This document shows positions 24,468 through 33,414 of a stretch of 64,000 nt of DNA, piece by piece. Location of the stretch: NCBI RefSeq assembly GCF_006874465.1, contig NZ_VIRL01000001.1:682001-746000 (forward strand). Direction: 5' to 3'. The stretch comes from Microbispora bryophytorum (GTDB taxonomy: Bacteria > Actinomycetota > Actinomycetes > Streptosporangiales > Streptosporangiaceae). The notes under the pieces were generated by a model, which was given only the letters and a program-made list of their open reading frames with translations, was not told the origin of the DNA and did not search any database. Both the position numbers and the translations under genes were made by a program. Numbering within the stretch: position 1 is the stretch's first letter; each line of letters opens with the position of its first letter.

Positions 24468-26494
24468 TGGACCACGGTGGGGGCGGTATCGAATCGGTGA
24501 TGCGCCGCCTGCCACTCGGGTTGGACGACCCGACCAGCGTCGCCGACAGCGGGCTGACGGGCCCCATCGACATTCCGGACCCCAAACCGCGAAAACAGCC
24601 CAGGGACCTGAGGTCACGGTGGCGACGGATTCGGGAGACCTCCGCCGGCACCGTACGCGGCCTGCCGCGCGTGGTCGGGCTGACGTGGCAGGCCAGTCCC
24701 GTGCTGACCGTGGTGATCGGCGTGGTCACCGTCGTCAGCGGCCTGCTGCCCACCGCCGCGGCGTACATGACGAAGCTGCTGATGGACGCGGTGGTCGAGG
24801 GCATTCAGGTGCACGCCCAGCACCGTCCGGACGTCGTCATGCTGACGGTGCCGCTGTTCCCCGGCATCGCCATGACGTCGTTCGGCAAGATCATCGCAGT
24901 GGCCGCACTGCAGTTCCTCCTCTTCACGCTGACCACGGTCATCACGTCGCTGACGAACATCGCCCAGCAACTGCTGCAGGAGAAGATGGTGCTCACCATC
25001 CGGCACAAGGTGATGGACCACGCCGGCAACCTGCATCTCGCCTTCTTCGAAGGCTCCCAGTCCTACGATCTGCTACGGCAGGCCGACCAGGAGGCGCCCC
25101 GCCGCCCACTGTCGATGATGAACTCCGCGTTCGGCCTGGTGAGGACCGTGATCACGTTCTGCACGATGATCGCCATGCTGATCGCGATCAGCCCCCTGCT
25201 CGCGGTCGTGGCGCTCGTGACCCCGATCCCGGCGTTCGTCTCGCAAACCCGCTACTCCGCCCGGAGCTTCGCGTTCAGCTTCCTCGGCTCCCCGATCCGC
25301 CGCCGGATGGAATACCTGGCGGGGCTCGTCACCACCGACACGTACGCCAAGGAGATCAAGCACTTCGGGCTCGGCGGCTATCTCGTCGACCGGTTCCGCC
25401 GGCTCGGCCAGGTCTACTACGAACGGCAGCGCAGGCTGATCGGCACCCGCAACATGGCCGCCGCCGCCTGGAGCATGCTGACGACCCTCACCAGCTCCGC
25501 GATCTATCTCTACATCGCGCTGCAGGCCGTCTCCGGCAGGCTCACCCTGGGTGACCTCGCGCTGTACACCGGCGCCGCGACCGCCGTGCAGAGTTCCGTC
25601 CAGGGCCTGTTCCTGGGGTTCAGCGGCATGTACGAGAACAACCTGTTCCTGGACCTGCTGTACCGCTTTCTCGGCACCCGCCCGGCGATCCGCAGGCCGG
25701 CTCAGCCCCGCCCGATGCCGGCGGACGTACGCGGTCACGTGCGGTTCGAGGAGGTCTCGTTCGGCTACTCCGGATCCGACGTCAAGGCACTCGACCGGGT
25801 CAGCTTCGAGATCCGTCCGGGCGAGACCGTCGCGGTGGTCGGCCGCAACGGCGCGGGCAAGTCCACCCTGATCAAGCTGCTGTGCCGGTTGTACGACCCG
25901 ACAGAGGGCCGGATCCTGCTGGACGACGTCGACATCAGGGAGTACGACCCGGAGGAGTACCGCGCCAGGATCAGCGCGATGTTCCAGGACTTCGTGACCT
26001 ATCAGGCCACCGCGAGCGAGAACATCGGCCTCGGCGACCTGCCGCAGCTCGACGACAGGGAGGCGATCGTGAGCTCGGCCGAGCGGGCCGGGATAGCCGA
26101 GCGCATCGAGCGGCTGCCCAGGGGCTTCGACAGCCCGCTCGGCCGGTGGTTCGACCAGGGCGTCAGCCTGTCCGGCGGTGAATGGCAGAAGATCGCACTG
26201 GCCCGGGCGTTCATGCGCGACTCCGCGATCCTCGTGCTCGACGAGCCGACCTCCGCGCTCGACGCGCAGGCCGAGCATGACCTGTTCACCCGGCTGCGCG
26301 CCCTGGCCGCGGGGCGGACCACGCTCTACATCTCGCACCGTTTCTCCACCGTCCGCCAGTCCGATCGGATCATGTTCCTGGAGGACGGCCGGCTCGTGGA
26401 GGACGGCACCCACACCGAACTGATGCGGCTCGAAGGCAGATACGCCGAACTGTTCACCCTGCAGGCGTCGGCGTACCTCGACGACCTCCTATGA
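24467..26494 (+). CDS. ABC transporter, fused permease and ATPase
   Basis: A 675-residue half-exporter. Six membrane segments lie within about 60-370. The nucleotide-binding domain (about 420-660) has Walker A GRNGAGKST, signature LSGGEWQ and Walker B ILVLDEPTSALD, plus the H-loop SHRFST. GTG at 24467 overlaps the TetR stop; ATG at 24500 is an alternative. As TetR partner it probably exports a hydrophobic compound. It resembles the exporter at 38809 (both have GRNGAGKST then KLLCR.YDP), but no peptidase domain is present. Confidence 0.88.
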   Translation: MDHGGGGIESVMRRLPLGLDDPTSVADSGLTGPIDIPDPKPRKQPRDLRSRWRRIRETSAGTVRGLPRVVGLTWQASPVLTVVIGVVTVVSGLLPTAAAYMTKLLMDAVVEGIQVHAQHRPDVVMLTVPLFPGIAMTSFGKIIAVAALQFLLFTLTTVITSLTNIAQQLLQEKMVLTIRHKVMDHAGNLHLAFFEGSQSYDLLRQADQEAPRRPLSMMNSAFGLVRTVITFCTMIAMLIAISPLLAVVALVTPIPAFVSQTRYSARSFAFSFLGSPIRRRMEYLAGLVTTDTYAKEIKHFGLGGYLVDRFRRLGQVYYERQRRLIGTRNMAAAAWSMLTTLTSSAIYLYIALQAVSGRLTLGDLALYTGAATAVQSSVQGLFLGFSGMYENNLFLDLLYRFLGTRPAIRRPAQPRPMPADVRGHVRFEEVSFGYSGSDVKALDRVSFEIRPGETVAVVGRNGAGKSTLIKLLCRLYDPTEGRILLDDVDIREYDPEEYRARISAMFQDFVTYQATASENIGLGDLPQLDDREAIVSSAERAGIAERIERLPRGFDSPLGRWFDQGVSLSGGEWQKIALARAFMRDSAILVLDEPTSALDAQAEHDLFTRLRALAAGRTTLYISHRFSTVRQSDRIMFLEDGRLVEDGTHTELMRLEGRYAELFTLQASAYLDDLL

Positions 26495-26511
26495 TCACAT
26501 CTCTCCGATGA

Positions 26512-26525
26512 CCGAAATGTTTCGG
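26512..26525. promoter_or_regulatory. Palindrome CCGAAATGTTTCGG
   Basis: A perfect 6-bp inverted repeat around TG, 18 bp after the ABC stop. It resembles the CGAAA-N-TTTCG elements described for Streptomyces xylanase genes, with a two-base instead of one-base centre. Confidence 0.5.
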
Positions 26526-26624
26526 ACGCGCTGTCCGTTGCTTTGAGGCAGCAAGGACGGCGGATCACGCGTCCTCCGCCCCTGACACCGCGACTCCCGT
26601 GAACTTACGAGCGGTTTTGACCCC

Positions 26625-26686
26625 TTGACGTACCACAGGCGCGTTCCTATGGTCTGCATTACTTTCGTAATGTCACAGAAACTTTC
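26625..26686 (+). promoter_or_regulatory. Promoter and operators of the deacetylase-xylanase locus
   Basis: TTGACG (26625-26630), 17 bp, TATGGT (26648-26653) is a strong promoter match. The start region is covered by CATTAC-TTTC-GTAATG (26657-26672, perfect inverted repeat), followed by GAAA-C-TTTC (26678-26686), the core of the xylanase element CGAAA-N-TTTCG with one flank changed. Confidence 0.65.
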
Positions 26687-26718
26687 GGACGTCCTCGCCG
26701 CCTGTAGATGGAGTCATC

Positions 26719-27108
26719 GTGGTCAACCGAAGCCGGCGCCCACGCAGGCCACGTCTTCTCGCGGTTCCACTGGCCGCGATAGGTCTGCTGCTGGGCATGG
26801 CGCGTCCGGCCCTGGCGGACGACCCGACTCCCTCGGTTGTCGACTCGACCCGCGGCGGCGGGCTGTCGATCGGCCTCACCTTCGACGACGGCCCGAACCC
26901 GCCCGACACGCTGCGCCTGCTCGACGTGCTGCGCGAACACCACGTGAAGGCGGTCTTCTGCCTCTGGGGTGACCATGTGCGGCAGCACCCGGAGGTCGTC
27001 CGGCGGATCGCCGCCGACGGGCACACCCTGTGCAATCACGGCATGCGCCACGACGACATGGCGGCCCGGATGGCGCCTGTCGCTGCCCGCCCGCCGAGGC
27101 TGACCTGA
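26719..27108 (+). pseudogene. Truncated polysaccharide deacetylase (NodB domain)
   Basis: A signal peptide (to about ALA at residue 33) is followed by the first half of a NodB domain: motif 1 TFDDGPN near residue 55 and motif 2 NHGMRHDD near residue 100. The protein ends at residue 129, without NodB motifs 3-5. After the break a shifted frame shows AEADLI, as expected a little further on in the family, before the xylanase leader begins. A deletion or frameshift is likely. It might still make a secreted stub. Confidence 0.7.
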
Positions 27109-27155
27109 TCGCACCACCCATCACCCCCCGTTTCCCCCCAACCCGAGGAGTTCCC

Positions 27156-28349
27156 TTGCGTCGTCCCAAACTGGCCATCGGCCTGGTGAGCGTGGCACTG
27201 CTGAGCGGGGTGGCCCTCGCCGGCTCGGCCTCGGCCGAACCCGGCCCCGCCCCCGCGCCGCCCGGGGCCCCGCACCCCGTCCCCGCACCGCCCCCCGCCC
27301 CGCCCGCCGCGGACTCGCTGCGCGCCCTCGGCGACCGGGTCGGGCTGCGTATCGGCACGGCGGTGAACACGGACGAACTCGGCAGCAACGCCGACTACAC
27401 CCGGATCACGGCCGAGCAGTTCTCCAGCGTCACTCCGGAGAACGTGATGAAGTGGCAGCTGGTGGAGCCCACCCGCGGCACGTACGACTGGGCTACCGCC
27501 GACCGGCTGGTCGCCTTCGCGAAGAAGAACAAGCAGCTGGTCCGCGGCCACACACTGGTGTGGCACAGCCAGCTGCCCACCTGGCTCTCCTCCGACGGCA
27601 CCACCACCACCCTGTCGAACGACGAGCTGAAGGCCCTGCTCAAGAAGCACGTCCAGGACCAGGCGAAGCACTTCAAGGGCGACATCTGGCAGTGGGACGT
27701 CGTCAACGAGGCGTTCGACGACGACGGGCAGCCGCGCCAGACCGTCTGGTACAAGGCATGGGGCGGCCTCGGCTACATCGCCGACGCCTTCCGCTGGGCG
27801 CACGAGGCCGACCCCAAGGCCCTGCTGTTCTACAACGACTACAACCTCGAGTTCACCGGGCCGAAGAGCAACGCCGTCTACGACTTCGTCAAGACCCTGA
27901 AGGCCCAGCGCGTGCCCATCGACGGCGTCGGCTTCCAGGGCCACCTGGACACCCAGTACGGCTTCCCGGACCTGCAGAACAACCTGCAGCGCTTCGCGGA
28001 TCTCGGCCTGAAGGTGGCCGAGACCGAGGTGGACGTCCGCACGTTCACCGAGGCCGCGCCGAACGTGAACACCCCGACCAGCCCGCTGGCCTCCTACGCG
28101 CAGGAGAGCTACTGGTCCCGCGCCCTGAAGGCCTGCCTGGCGGTGCGCGAGTGCATCTCGTTCACCCCGTGGGGCTTCGGCGACACCTATTCCTGGATCC
28201 CCGGCTGGTTCAACAACCCGCAGGAGGGCGCCGCCCTGCTGTATGACGCGGACCTGAAGCCCAAGTCGCAGTACTACGTGATCCAGCAGGACCTCGCCCT
28301 GGCCGCGGGCGCGCCGCACCGGTCCGGCCCGGGCGCGGGTCGCCACTGA
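27156..28349 (+). CDS. Secreted GH10 endo-1,4-beta-xylanase
   Basis: A 397-residue secreted enzyme starting at TTG 27156, five bases after GAGGAG. Signal peptide to about residue 29 (GSASAEPG), a Pro-rich spacer (about 30-50), then a GH10 barrel. Acid/base Glu in WDVVNEAFDD (about residue 185); nucleophile Glu in VAETEVDVRT (about 291); WHSQLPTWL is another GH10 block. It should depolymerise xylan outside the cell. No binding module. It is downstream of the truncated deacetylase under a promoter with xylanase-type palindromes. Confidence 0.92.
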   Translation: MRRPKLAIGLVSVALLSGVALAGSASAEPGPAPAPPGAPHPVPAPPPAPPAADSLRALGDRVGLRIGTAVNTDELGSNADYTRITAEQFSSVTPENVMKWQLVEPTRGTYDWATADRLVAFAKKNKQLVRGHTLVWHSQLPTWLSSDGTTTTLSNDELKALLKKHVQDQAKHFKGDIWQWDVVNEAFDDDGQPRQTVWYKAWGGLGYIADAFRWAHEADPKALLFYNDYNLEFTGPKSNAVYDFVKTLKAQRVPIDGVGFQGHLDTQYGFPDLQNNLQRFADLGLKVAETEVDVRTFTEAAPNVNTPTSPLASYAQESYWSRALKACLAVRECISFTPWGFGDTYSWIPGWFNNPQEGAALLYDADLKPKSQYYVIQQDLALAAGAPHRSGPGAGRH

Positions 28350-28365
28350 CCGTAACGACAGGCGC

Positions 28366-28391
28366 GGGGCCGCACTCCACGGGGCGGCCCC
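28366..28391 (+). terminator. Hairpin after the xylanase gene
   Basis: GGGGCCG (28366-28372) and CGGCCCC (28385-28391) pair with a 12-nt loop, 17 nt after the stop. No long T-run follows, which is common in actinomycetes. Confidence 0.6.
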
Positions 28392-28413
28392 GTTCGCCGC
28401 ACTCGGCCACGTG

Positions 28414-28456
28414 ACGCGTGGCGGCGTCGTCTCCACGGAGGTGTGCCGCCACGCGT
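28414..28456. terminator. Long inverted repeat between convergent genes
   Basis: ACGCGTGGCGGC (28414-28425) and GCCGCCACGCGT (28445-28456) form a perfect 12-bp stem between the xylanase and MFS stop codons, probably a bidirectional terminator. Confidence 0.55.
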
Positions 28457-28495
28457 GACGCCTGCCGGGAGACCGGCCGCGCGGAGACGCCCGTT

Positions 28496-29953
28496 TTATC
28501 GGGCGGGTTCCTCGCTCTCGGCGACGCTGCCGGCTCGGGCCGGGAGGAGCACGGCGGTGACGACCACCGCCAGCGACAGCACCGCGCCGATGATGAAGGC
28601 CAGCCGCATGCCGTCGAGGTTGGCGAGCGCCTCTGCGACTCCCGCGGATTTCAGGGCATCGGCTCGCGCGCTCATCACCGTGATCACAAGCGCGGTGCCG
28701 AAGGCCGCGGCGACCTGCTGCAGAGTGCTCAGGATCGAGCTGCCGTGGGAGTAGAGCTTCGAGGGCACCGCTCCGAGCCCGAGGGTGAACACCGGGGTGA
28801 AGGTCGCCGCCAGACTCACCATCAACAGCGCGTGCAGACCAAGGAGCTGCCAGTACGGCATGGTCATGGTGACCTGTGTGAAGCCGGCGAGCGCGAGCGC
28901 GATTCCGATCGCGCCGGGAATGACCAGCACCCTGCCGCCGAACCGGTCGAACAGGCGGCCCACGGCCGGACCGAGCAGCCCCATCGCGAGACCGCCCGGC
29001 ATCACGAGGAGTCCGGTCTCCAGAGGGCTGAGCTCGCGGACGTTCTGCAGGTACAGCGGCAGCAGAATCATCGAGCCGAGCATCGCCATGAAGGCGACCG
29101 ACGTCAGGACCAGGGCGACCGTATAGGTGCGGTGACGCAGGGCTCGCAGGTCCATCAGCGGCACGCCGCGCTTCTGCAACGACAGCTGGCGGACGACGAA
29201 GACCACGATGGCGGCCAGGCCCACTGCCACGATCGCGGCGGCCACGCGGACGTCACCGCCCTCGAACCGGCTGAGCCCGTAGACCAGGCCGCCGAAGCCG
29301 GCGGCGGCCGTCACCACGCTCAACCAGTCGATCGCACTGACCTGGGTCTCTCCGACGTTCTCGAGCTGCTTCAGGCCACGCCATGTGATCACCGCGGCGA
29401 TCGGGAGCACCACGGCGAACAGCAGCCGCCAGGACCCGAACTGGAGGATCAGGCCCGAGACCGTCGGCCCCATCGCGGGCGCGACCGAGATGGCCAGGCT
29501 GACGTTGCCCATCACCCGGCCCCGCTCCGACTCCGGCACCACCTGCATCAACGTGGTCATCAGCAGCGGCATCATCACGGCCGTCCCGGACGCCTGGATG
29601 ATGCGCGCGCCCAGCAGCACCTCGAACGACGGCGCGACGGCGGCCAACGCCGTGCCGAGCAGGAACAGACCCATCGCCGTGGCGTACGCGTGACGGGTGG
29701 GCACCCTCTGCAGGAACCACCCGGTGGCCGGGATGACGGCGGCCATCGTCAGCATGAAGGCGGTCGAGAGCCACTGCGCGGTCTGCTCGGTGATGTGCAG
29801 AGCGGTCATCAGCCGAGGGATCGCGTTGATCATGATCGTCTCGTTGAGGATGACCACGAACGTGGCGAGCACCAGCAGCCGGATCACGGCCGGGGTGCGC
29901 CTTGGGACGGCGGTCGCGGGCTCGGCGGGCGAATCAAGCTGTGCGATGGACAC
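28496..29953 (-). CDS. MFS drug exporter, DHA2 family
   Basis: A 485-residue 14-TM exporter. VVILNETIMINAIPRLM in TM1 and GWFLQRVPTRHAYATAMG in loop 2-3 fit LmrB/EmrB-type pumps; SVAPAMGPTVSGLIL is motif C. The GTG at 29953 follows GAGGTG; the open frame extends about 70 codons further but that part lacks family resemblance. Proton-driven efflux is expected, substrates unknown. About 0.2 kb lies between it and the leader of the ABC-F gene on the other strand; both may be antibiotic-response genes. Confidence 0.88.
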   Translation of the reverse strand: MSIAQLDSPAEPATAVPRRTPAVIRLLVLATFVVILNETIMINAIPRLMTALHITEQTAQWLSTAFMLTMAAVIPATGWFLQRVPTRHAYATAMGLFLLGTALAAVAPSFEVLLGARIIQASGTAVMMPLLMTTLMQVVPESERGRVMGNVSLAISVAPAMGPTVSGLILQFGSWRLLFAVVLPIAAVITWRGLKQLENVGETQVSAIDWLSVVTAAAGFGGLVYGLSRFEGGDVRVAAAIVAVGLAAIVVFVVRQLSLQKRGVPLMDLRALRHRTYTVALVLTSVAFMAMLGSMILLPLYLQNVRELSPLETGLLVMPGGLAMGLLGPAVGRLFDRFGGRVLVIPGAIGIALALAGFTQVTMTMPYWQLLGLHALLMVSLAATFTPVFTLGLGAVPSKLYSHGSSILSTLQQVAAAFGTALVITVMSARADALKSAGVAEALANLDGMRLAFIIGAVLSLAVVVTAVLLPARAGSVAESEEPAR

Positions 29954-30145
29954 GGCACCTCGATCAGGGGTCGGCGGGAAACGACATGGTCGCGGCTGGC
30001 GTCCCAGCCCGGGGTCCCACAAGAGTTCGTGGTCGAGGCAAGCCTGACAGGCGCCACCGACATTTAGCCTCGCTCGTGGAGCCGCCGGCGCATCTGGCCG
30101 CCCCGCCAGCCGCATTCGGGCGACGGTGCGACGATGCGAGGCTGG

Positions 30146-30208
30146 TAGCATCCCGGCCATGGAGCTGATTGAGGTGGACAGGGCCTAGCCACCGAACTGC
30201 CGGTGGCT
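30146..30208 (+). promoter_or_regulatory. Leader peptide and hairpin upstream of the ABC-F gene
   Basis: A -10 box TAGCAT (30146-30151) lies 8 nt before ATG 30159, so the transcript may be leaderless. A nine-codon ORF (MELIEVDRA, 30159-30188) ends with TAG inside the 5' arm of a hairpin: AGCCACCG (30187-30194) and CGGTGGCT (30201-30208), followed by TTT. That is the geometry of ribosome-dependent attenuators before antibiotic-resistance genes. No good -35 box was found. Confidence 0.45.
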
Positions 30209-30544
30209 TTCACTCGTGTGGGCATCGTCCGCACCGGTGATCGATCGTTTTCAACGCACGCGCGTGAGTCCGCCCTCTCCGGGCGTTGACACCGCCGCGT
30301 GAATCTCGCCGGCACGTTCGCATCGCACCGACCCCGGTCCGGGTGCATGTCTGCGAACGCGCGACCACGACCTGCCGGGTACGCGACCTCCTCCTGCCCG
30401 GCATCGGGCAGCGGCTCCATCGCCGCAGGAGCGTGACTCCGTGCCCGTTCCGGTCGAACCCGCCGCCGCATCGGCACACGGCCCCGTGGCCGGTTGTCCT
30501 GCCGCTTTCACCGGCTCCCGCAACCCGTTCACAAAGGCGTTGCC
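30209..30544. other. Leader region without recognised gene, with hairpins
   Basis: Contains CGTTCGCA (30315-30322) pairing with TGCGAACG (30352-30359), with further GCACC/GGTGC and CCCGG/CCGGG pairing inside, a stable nested hairpin. No convincing coding sequence. Confidence 0.4.
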
Positions 30545-30673
30545 ATGCACCACCGCACCTCGCGTTCCCACACCCGTCACCGCCGCACGCACTGGAAGAC
30601 CAGCGCTCCGGCCCCACCGCCTGCACGAATCCCGGCTGTACGGATCCCGCCTGTACGAATCCCGCCTGCATGA
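30545..30673 (+). CDS. Possible upstream ORF 1 (42 aa)
   Basis: ATG at 30545 is preceded by AAAGG at a 7-nt distance. The peptide is His/Arg/Thr-rich at first (MHHRTSRSHTRHRRTH) and ends in repeated Pro-rich units (PPPARIPAVRIPPVRIPPA) encoded by a 15-bp repeat. Pro-rich tails slow ribosomes, so a regulatory leader is conceivable. The stop overlaps the next ORF start by ATGA. Could be chance. Confidence 0.3.
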   Translation: MHHRTSRSHTRHRRTHWKTSAPAPPPARIPAVRIPPVRIPPA

Positions 30674-30693
30674 ACCCCGCCTGCATGAACCCA
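30627..30693 (+). repeat. 15-bp tandem repeat upstream of the ABC-F gene
   Basis: Four units related to GAATCCCGCCTGTAC (30627, 30642, 30657, 30672) and a partial fifth copy. The last two units contain CTGCATGAAC, which supplies overlapping ATG/TGA codons. Confidence 0.85.
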
Positions 30694-30876
30694 GGCGTGC
30701 ACGCGACCAGGCGGCGCCGATTCGGCGCGGGCACCGGCGCGGACACCGACGCGGACACCGACGCGGGCACCGGCGCCGCCTGCGGCCACTTGCACGCGGG
30801 GTGTCTCGCCGCGCCCTCCCCGGGGGCCGCCCCCAACGACACAGAACTGATTCCCGTCCGGCCCGCCGACGGTTGA
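30670..30876 (+). CDS. Possible upstream ORF 2 (68 aa)
   Basis: Begins with ATGA overlap on uORF1 and ends 26 nt before the ABC-F start. It includes a GTGADTDADTDAGTGA repeat encoded by 12-bp units. No ribosome-binding site of its own and no family resemblance. Listed because both small frames abut each other and the ABC-F gene. Confidence 0.25.
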   Translation: MNPACMNPGVHATRRRRFGAGTGADTDADTDAGTGAACGHLHAGCLAAPSPGAAPNDTELIPVRPADG

Positions 30877-30902
30877 CGGGACAGAGAAGGAGAAACCCCG
30901 CA

Positions 30903-32510
30903 ATGTCGACGAAATCTGTCATCACTCTCCGCGACCTGACGTTCGAGTGGCCGGACGGCACCGTTGCGCTCGCCGGTGTCAACGGCACCTTCGGCACCGG
31001 TCGGACCGGGCTGATCGGCCGCAACGGCGCAGGCAAATCCACCTTGCTCCGGCTCATCGCCGGTGACCTGCAGCCGACCGCCGGGCAGGTCGTCGCCGTG
31101 GGTGAGGTCGGTTACCTGCCGCAGACGCTCACGCTGCGGCAGGACACCACCGTCGCCGAGCTGCTCGGCATCCACGGGATCCTCGCCGCGATGAAGGCGA
31201 TCGAGTCCGGCGACGTCGACCAACGCCACTTCGATGCGATCGGTGACGACTGGGACATCGAGTCCCGTGCCGACGAAGCCCTGCACCAGATCGGATTCTC
31301 CGCCGCGGATCTCGACCGTCGCGTCGCCGAGGTCTCCGGTGGAGAAGGCATGCTCATCGCGATCACCGGGCTGCGCATCCGCCGCACCCCGATCACGCTG
31401 CTGGACGAGCCCACGAACAACCTCGACCGCACCACCCGCGCCAGGCTGGCCGAGTTCGTCGACCAGTGGCCCGGGACGCTCGTCGTCGTGAGCCACGACC
31501 TCGAACTGCTGGAGCACATGGACAACACGACAGAGCTGTACGGCGGCACCCTGGACACCTTCGGCGGCCCGTACAGCGCATGGAAGGAGCACCAGGAGCA
31601 GGAGCAGGCGGCCGCGGTGCAGGCCGCTCGTTCAGCCCAGCAGACGCTCAAGGTCGAAAAGCGGCAACGGATCGAGGCAGAAACGAAGCTGGCACGTCGC
31701 GAACGGACGGGGAAGAAGACCCAGAAGGACGGCGGCATCCCGAAGATCCTCGCCGGGAACCGCGCCAGCAAGGCCCAGGCGTCGGCGGGATCACTCCGGT
31801 CCACGCTCGACGACAAGGTCGAAGCCGCGCAGGCCGCGGTCGACGCCGCGGACGCACGCGTCCGCGATGAGGAGCACATCCATCTCGTGCTGCCCGATCC
31901 GGACGTCCCGCGCGGACGACGACTGGCGGAGCTGGAGGACGAGGGCCGGACCATCGTGATCCAGGGCCCAGAACGGGTGGCGCTCATCGGCGCGAACGGT
32001 GCCGGGAAGTCCACGTTGATCGAGCAGCTCGTTCGGCGTGCCGAGCCGACTCCCGGGCGACCGCACGGCCGCCTTGTGACCGAACTCGTCGGCTTCCTTC
32101 CGCAACGCCTTGACGGGCTCGACGAAGACGCCGGCGCGATGGAGAACGTGCGGGCCGTCGCCCCGGGCGCGCCGGCCGGCACGATCCGCAACCAGCTCGC
32201 CCGGCTGTTGCTCCGTGGTGACACCGCGGACCGCCCCGTCCGCACGCTCTCCGGCGGGGAGCGCTTCCGGGTCTCGCTCGCGCGGCTTCTGCTGGCCGAG
32301 CCGCCCGCCCAGTTGCTGATCCTGGACGAGCCGACGAACAACCTCGACATCGCCAGTGTCGGGCAACTCGCCGAAGCCCTCGACGCGTACCGCGGCGCGC
32401 TCCTCGTCGTCAGCCACGATCTCGCGTTCCTCGAACGGATCGGCGTCGGCACCGTCATCGAGCTCGATGGGGACGGACGGATGCACCAGCGCCGCGACCT
32501 GGGCATCTGA
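30903..32510 (+). CDS. ABC-F family ATPase (ribosome-protection type)
   Basis: A 535-residue protein with two ATPase domains and no membrane segment. Domain 1 (about 5-225): Walker A GRNGAGKST, signature VSGGEGMLIA, Walker B ITLLDEPTNNLD. A charged linker (about 225-310) full of Lys/Arg/Glu would enter the ribosomal E site. Domain 2: GANGAGKST, LSGGERFRVS, LLILDEPTNNLD. Family members release antibiotics from the ribosome or tune translation. After the first SGGE the usual QxR residues are absent. AGAAGGAGAAA gives a good ribosome-binding site. The attenuator-like leader supports a drug-response role. Confidence 0.88.
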   Translation: MSTKSVITLRDLTFEWPDGTVALAGVNGTFGTGRTGLIGRNGAGKSTLLRLIAGDLQPTAGQVVAVGEVGYLPQTLTLRQDTTVAELLGIHGILAAMKAIESGDVDQRHFDAIGDDWDIESRADEALHQIGFSAADLDRRVAEVSGGEGMLIAITGLRIRRTPITLLDEPTNNLDRTTRARLAEFVDQWPGTLVVVSHDLELLEHMDNTTELYGGTLDTFGGPYSAWKEHQEQEQAAAVQAARSAQQTLKVEKRQRIEAETKLARRERTGKKTQKDGGIPKILAGNRASKAQASAGSLRSTLDDKVEAAQAAVDAADARVRDEEHIHLVLPDPDVPRGRRLAELEDEGRTIVIQGPERVALIGANGAGKSTLIEQLVRRAEPTPGRPHGRLVTELVGFLPQRLDGLDEDAGAMENVRAVAPGAPAGTIRNQLARLLLRGDTADRPVRTLSGGERFRVSLARLLLAEPPAQLLILDEPTNNLDIASVGQLAEALDAYRGALLVVSHDLAFLERIGVGTVIELDGDGRMHQRRDLGI

Positions 32511-32757
32511 CAGCGTGGGATCGCCCCTGGCCACGACGAGCGAGCGAACGAGCGGCCGTGTGTCGCCGCGTCGTGGTCAGTCCGGCCGGCATCGTTAACG
32601 CATCAAGCGGCGCAACTGCTCGCACGGTGGCTAAAGCACATATGCCCGCCGATTTTCTTGCGCCGTCGGGGAACGGCAGGCGGGGGTCAGGGCGCCAGCG
32701 TGGCGAGGTCGACGACGACGTAGACGTAGACGGCATACGGGTTGTCCACCCCCGCCG

Positions 32758-33414
32758 TCAGGCCGAAGGACGGACCAATCCGGACTCGTAGGCCAGCACG
32801 ACCGCCTGCACTCGGTCTCGCACCTGCAGCTTGGCGAAGACATGAGCCAGGTGGGTCTTCACCGTGGTCTCCGCCAGGCACAATCGGGCCCCGATCTCGG
32901 CGTTCGTCGCTCCGGTCGCCAACTCGCGGAGTACCTCGATCTCGCGACCGGTGAGACCGCGCAGCTGCTCGGGAACACCTCCGGACGGCGGCGGGCTCCG
33001 CACGAAGGATTCGATCAGACGCTGAGTGATTCGCGGGGAGAGCATCGCGTCCCCGGACATCGCGTTGCGCACAGCCGTGGCCAGGTCTTCCGGGGAGATG
33101 TCCTTGAGCAGGAACCCGGTGGCACCGACGCGTAACGCGGCGTATACGTACTCGTCCGCGTCGAAAGTGGTGAGCACGACGATACGGGGAGGCGATGCGG
33201 AGGCCATCAGTTCCTCGGTGGCCGAGAGCCCGTCCTGCCGGGGCATCCGGATGTCCATCAGCACCAGGTCGGGCCGCAGCGTTCGGGCCATGTGGACGGC
33301 CTCGGTCCCGTCCCCGGCCTCGCCCACAACGTCGATGTCCGGCTGCTTCTCCAGGATGGAGCGGAAACCGGCACGCACCAGCACTTGATCGTCGACGACC
33401 AGCACCCGGATCAT
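32758..33414 (-). CDS. NarL/LuxR-type response regulator
   Basis: A 218-residue regulator. Receiver domain about 1-120 with VVDDQ and phospho-acceptor Asp in DLVLMDIRMP (about 53); LuxR helix-turn-helix about 150-210 (GLTGREIEVLRELATGATN). Start ATG overlaps the kinase stop (ATGA), so it is coupled to and presumably phosphorylated by that kinase. Targets may include the divergent membrane protein gene at 34743. Confidence 0.92.
   Translation of the reverse strand: MIRVLVVDDQVLVRAGFRSILEKQPDIDVVGEAGDGTEAVHMARTLRPDLVLMDIRMPRQDGLSATEELMASASPPRIVVLTTFDADEYVYAALRVGATGFLLKDISPEDLATAVRNAMSGDAMLSPRITQRLIESFVRSPPPSGGVPEQLRGLTGREIEVLRELATGATNAEIGARLCLAETTVKTHLAHVFAKLQVRDRVQAVVLAYESGLVRPSA

Noticed and set aside
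30441-30902. N-terminal extension of the ABC-F protein
   Set aside because: Arg/His-rich tandem repeat translation; the family N-terminus starts at ATG 30903 behind AGAAGGAG.
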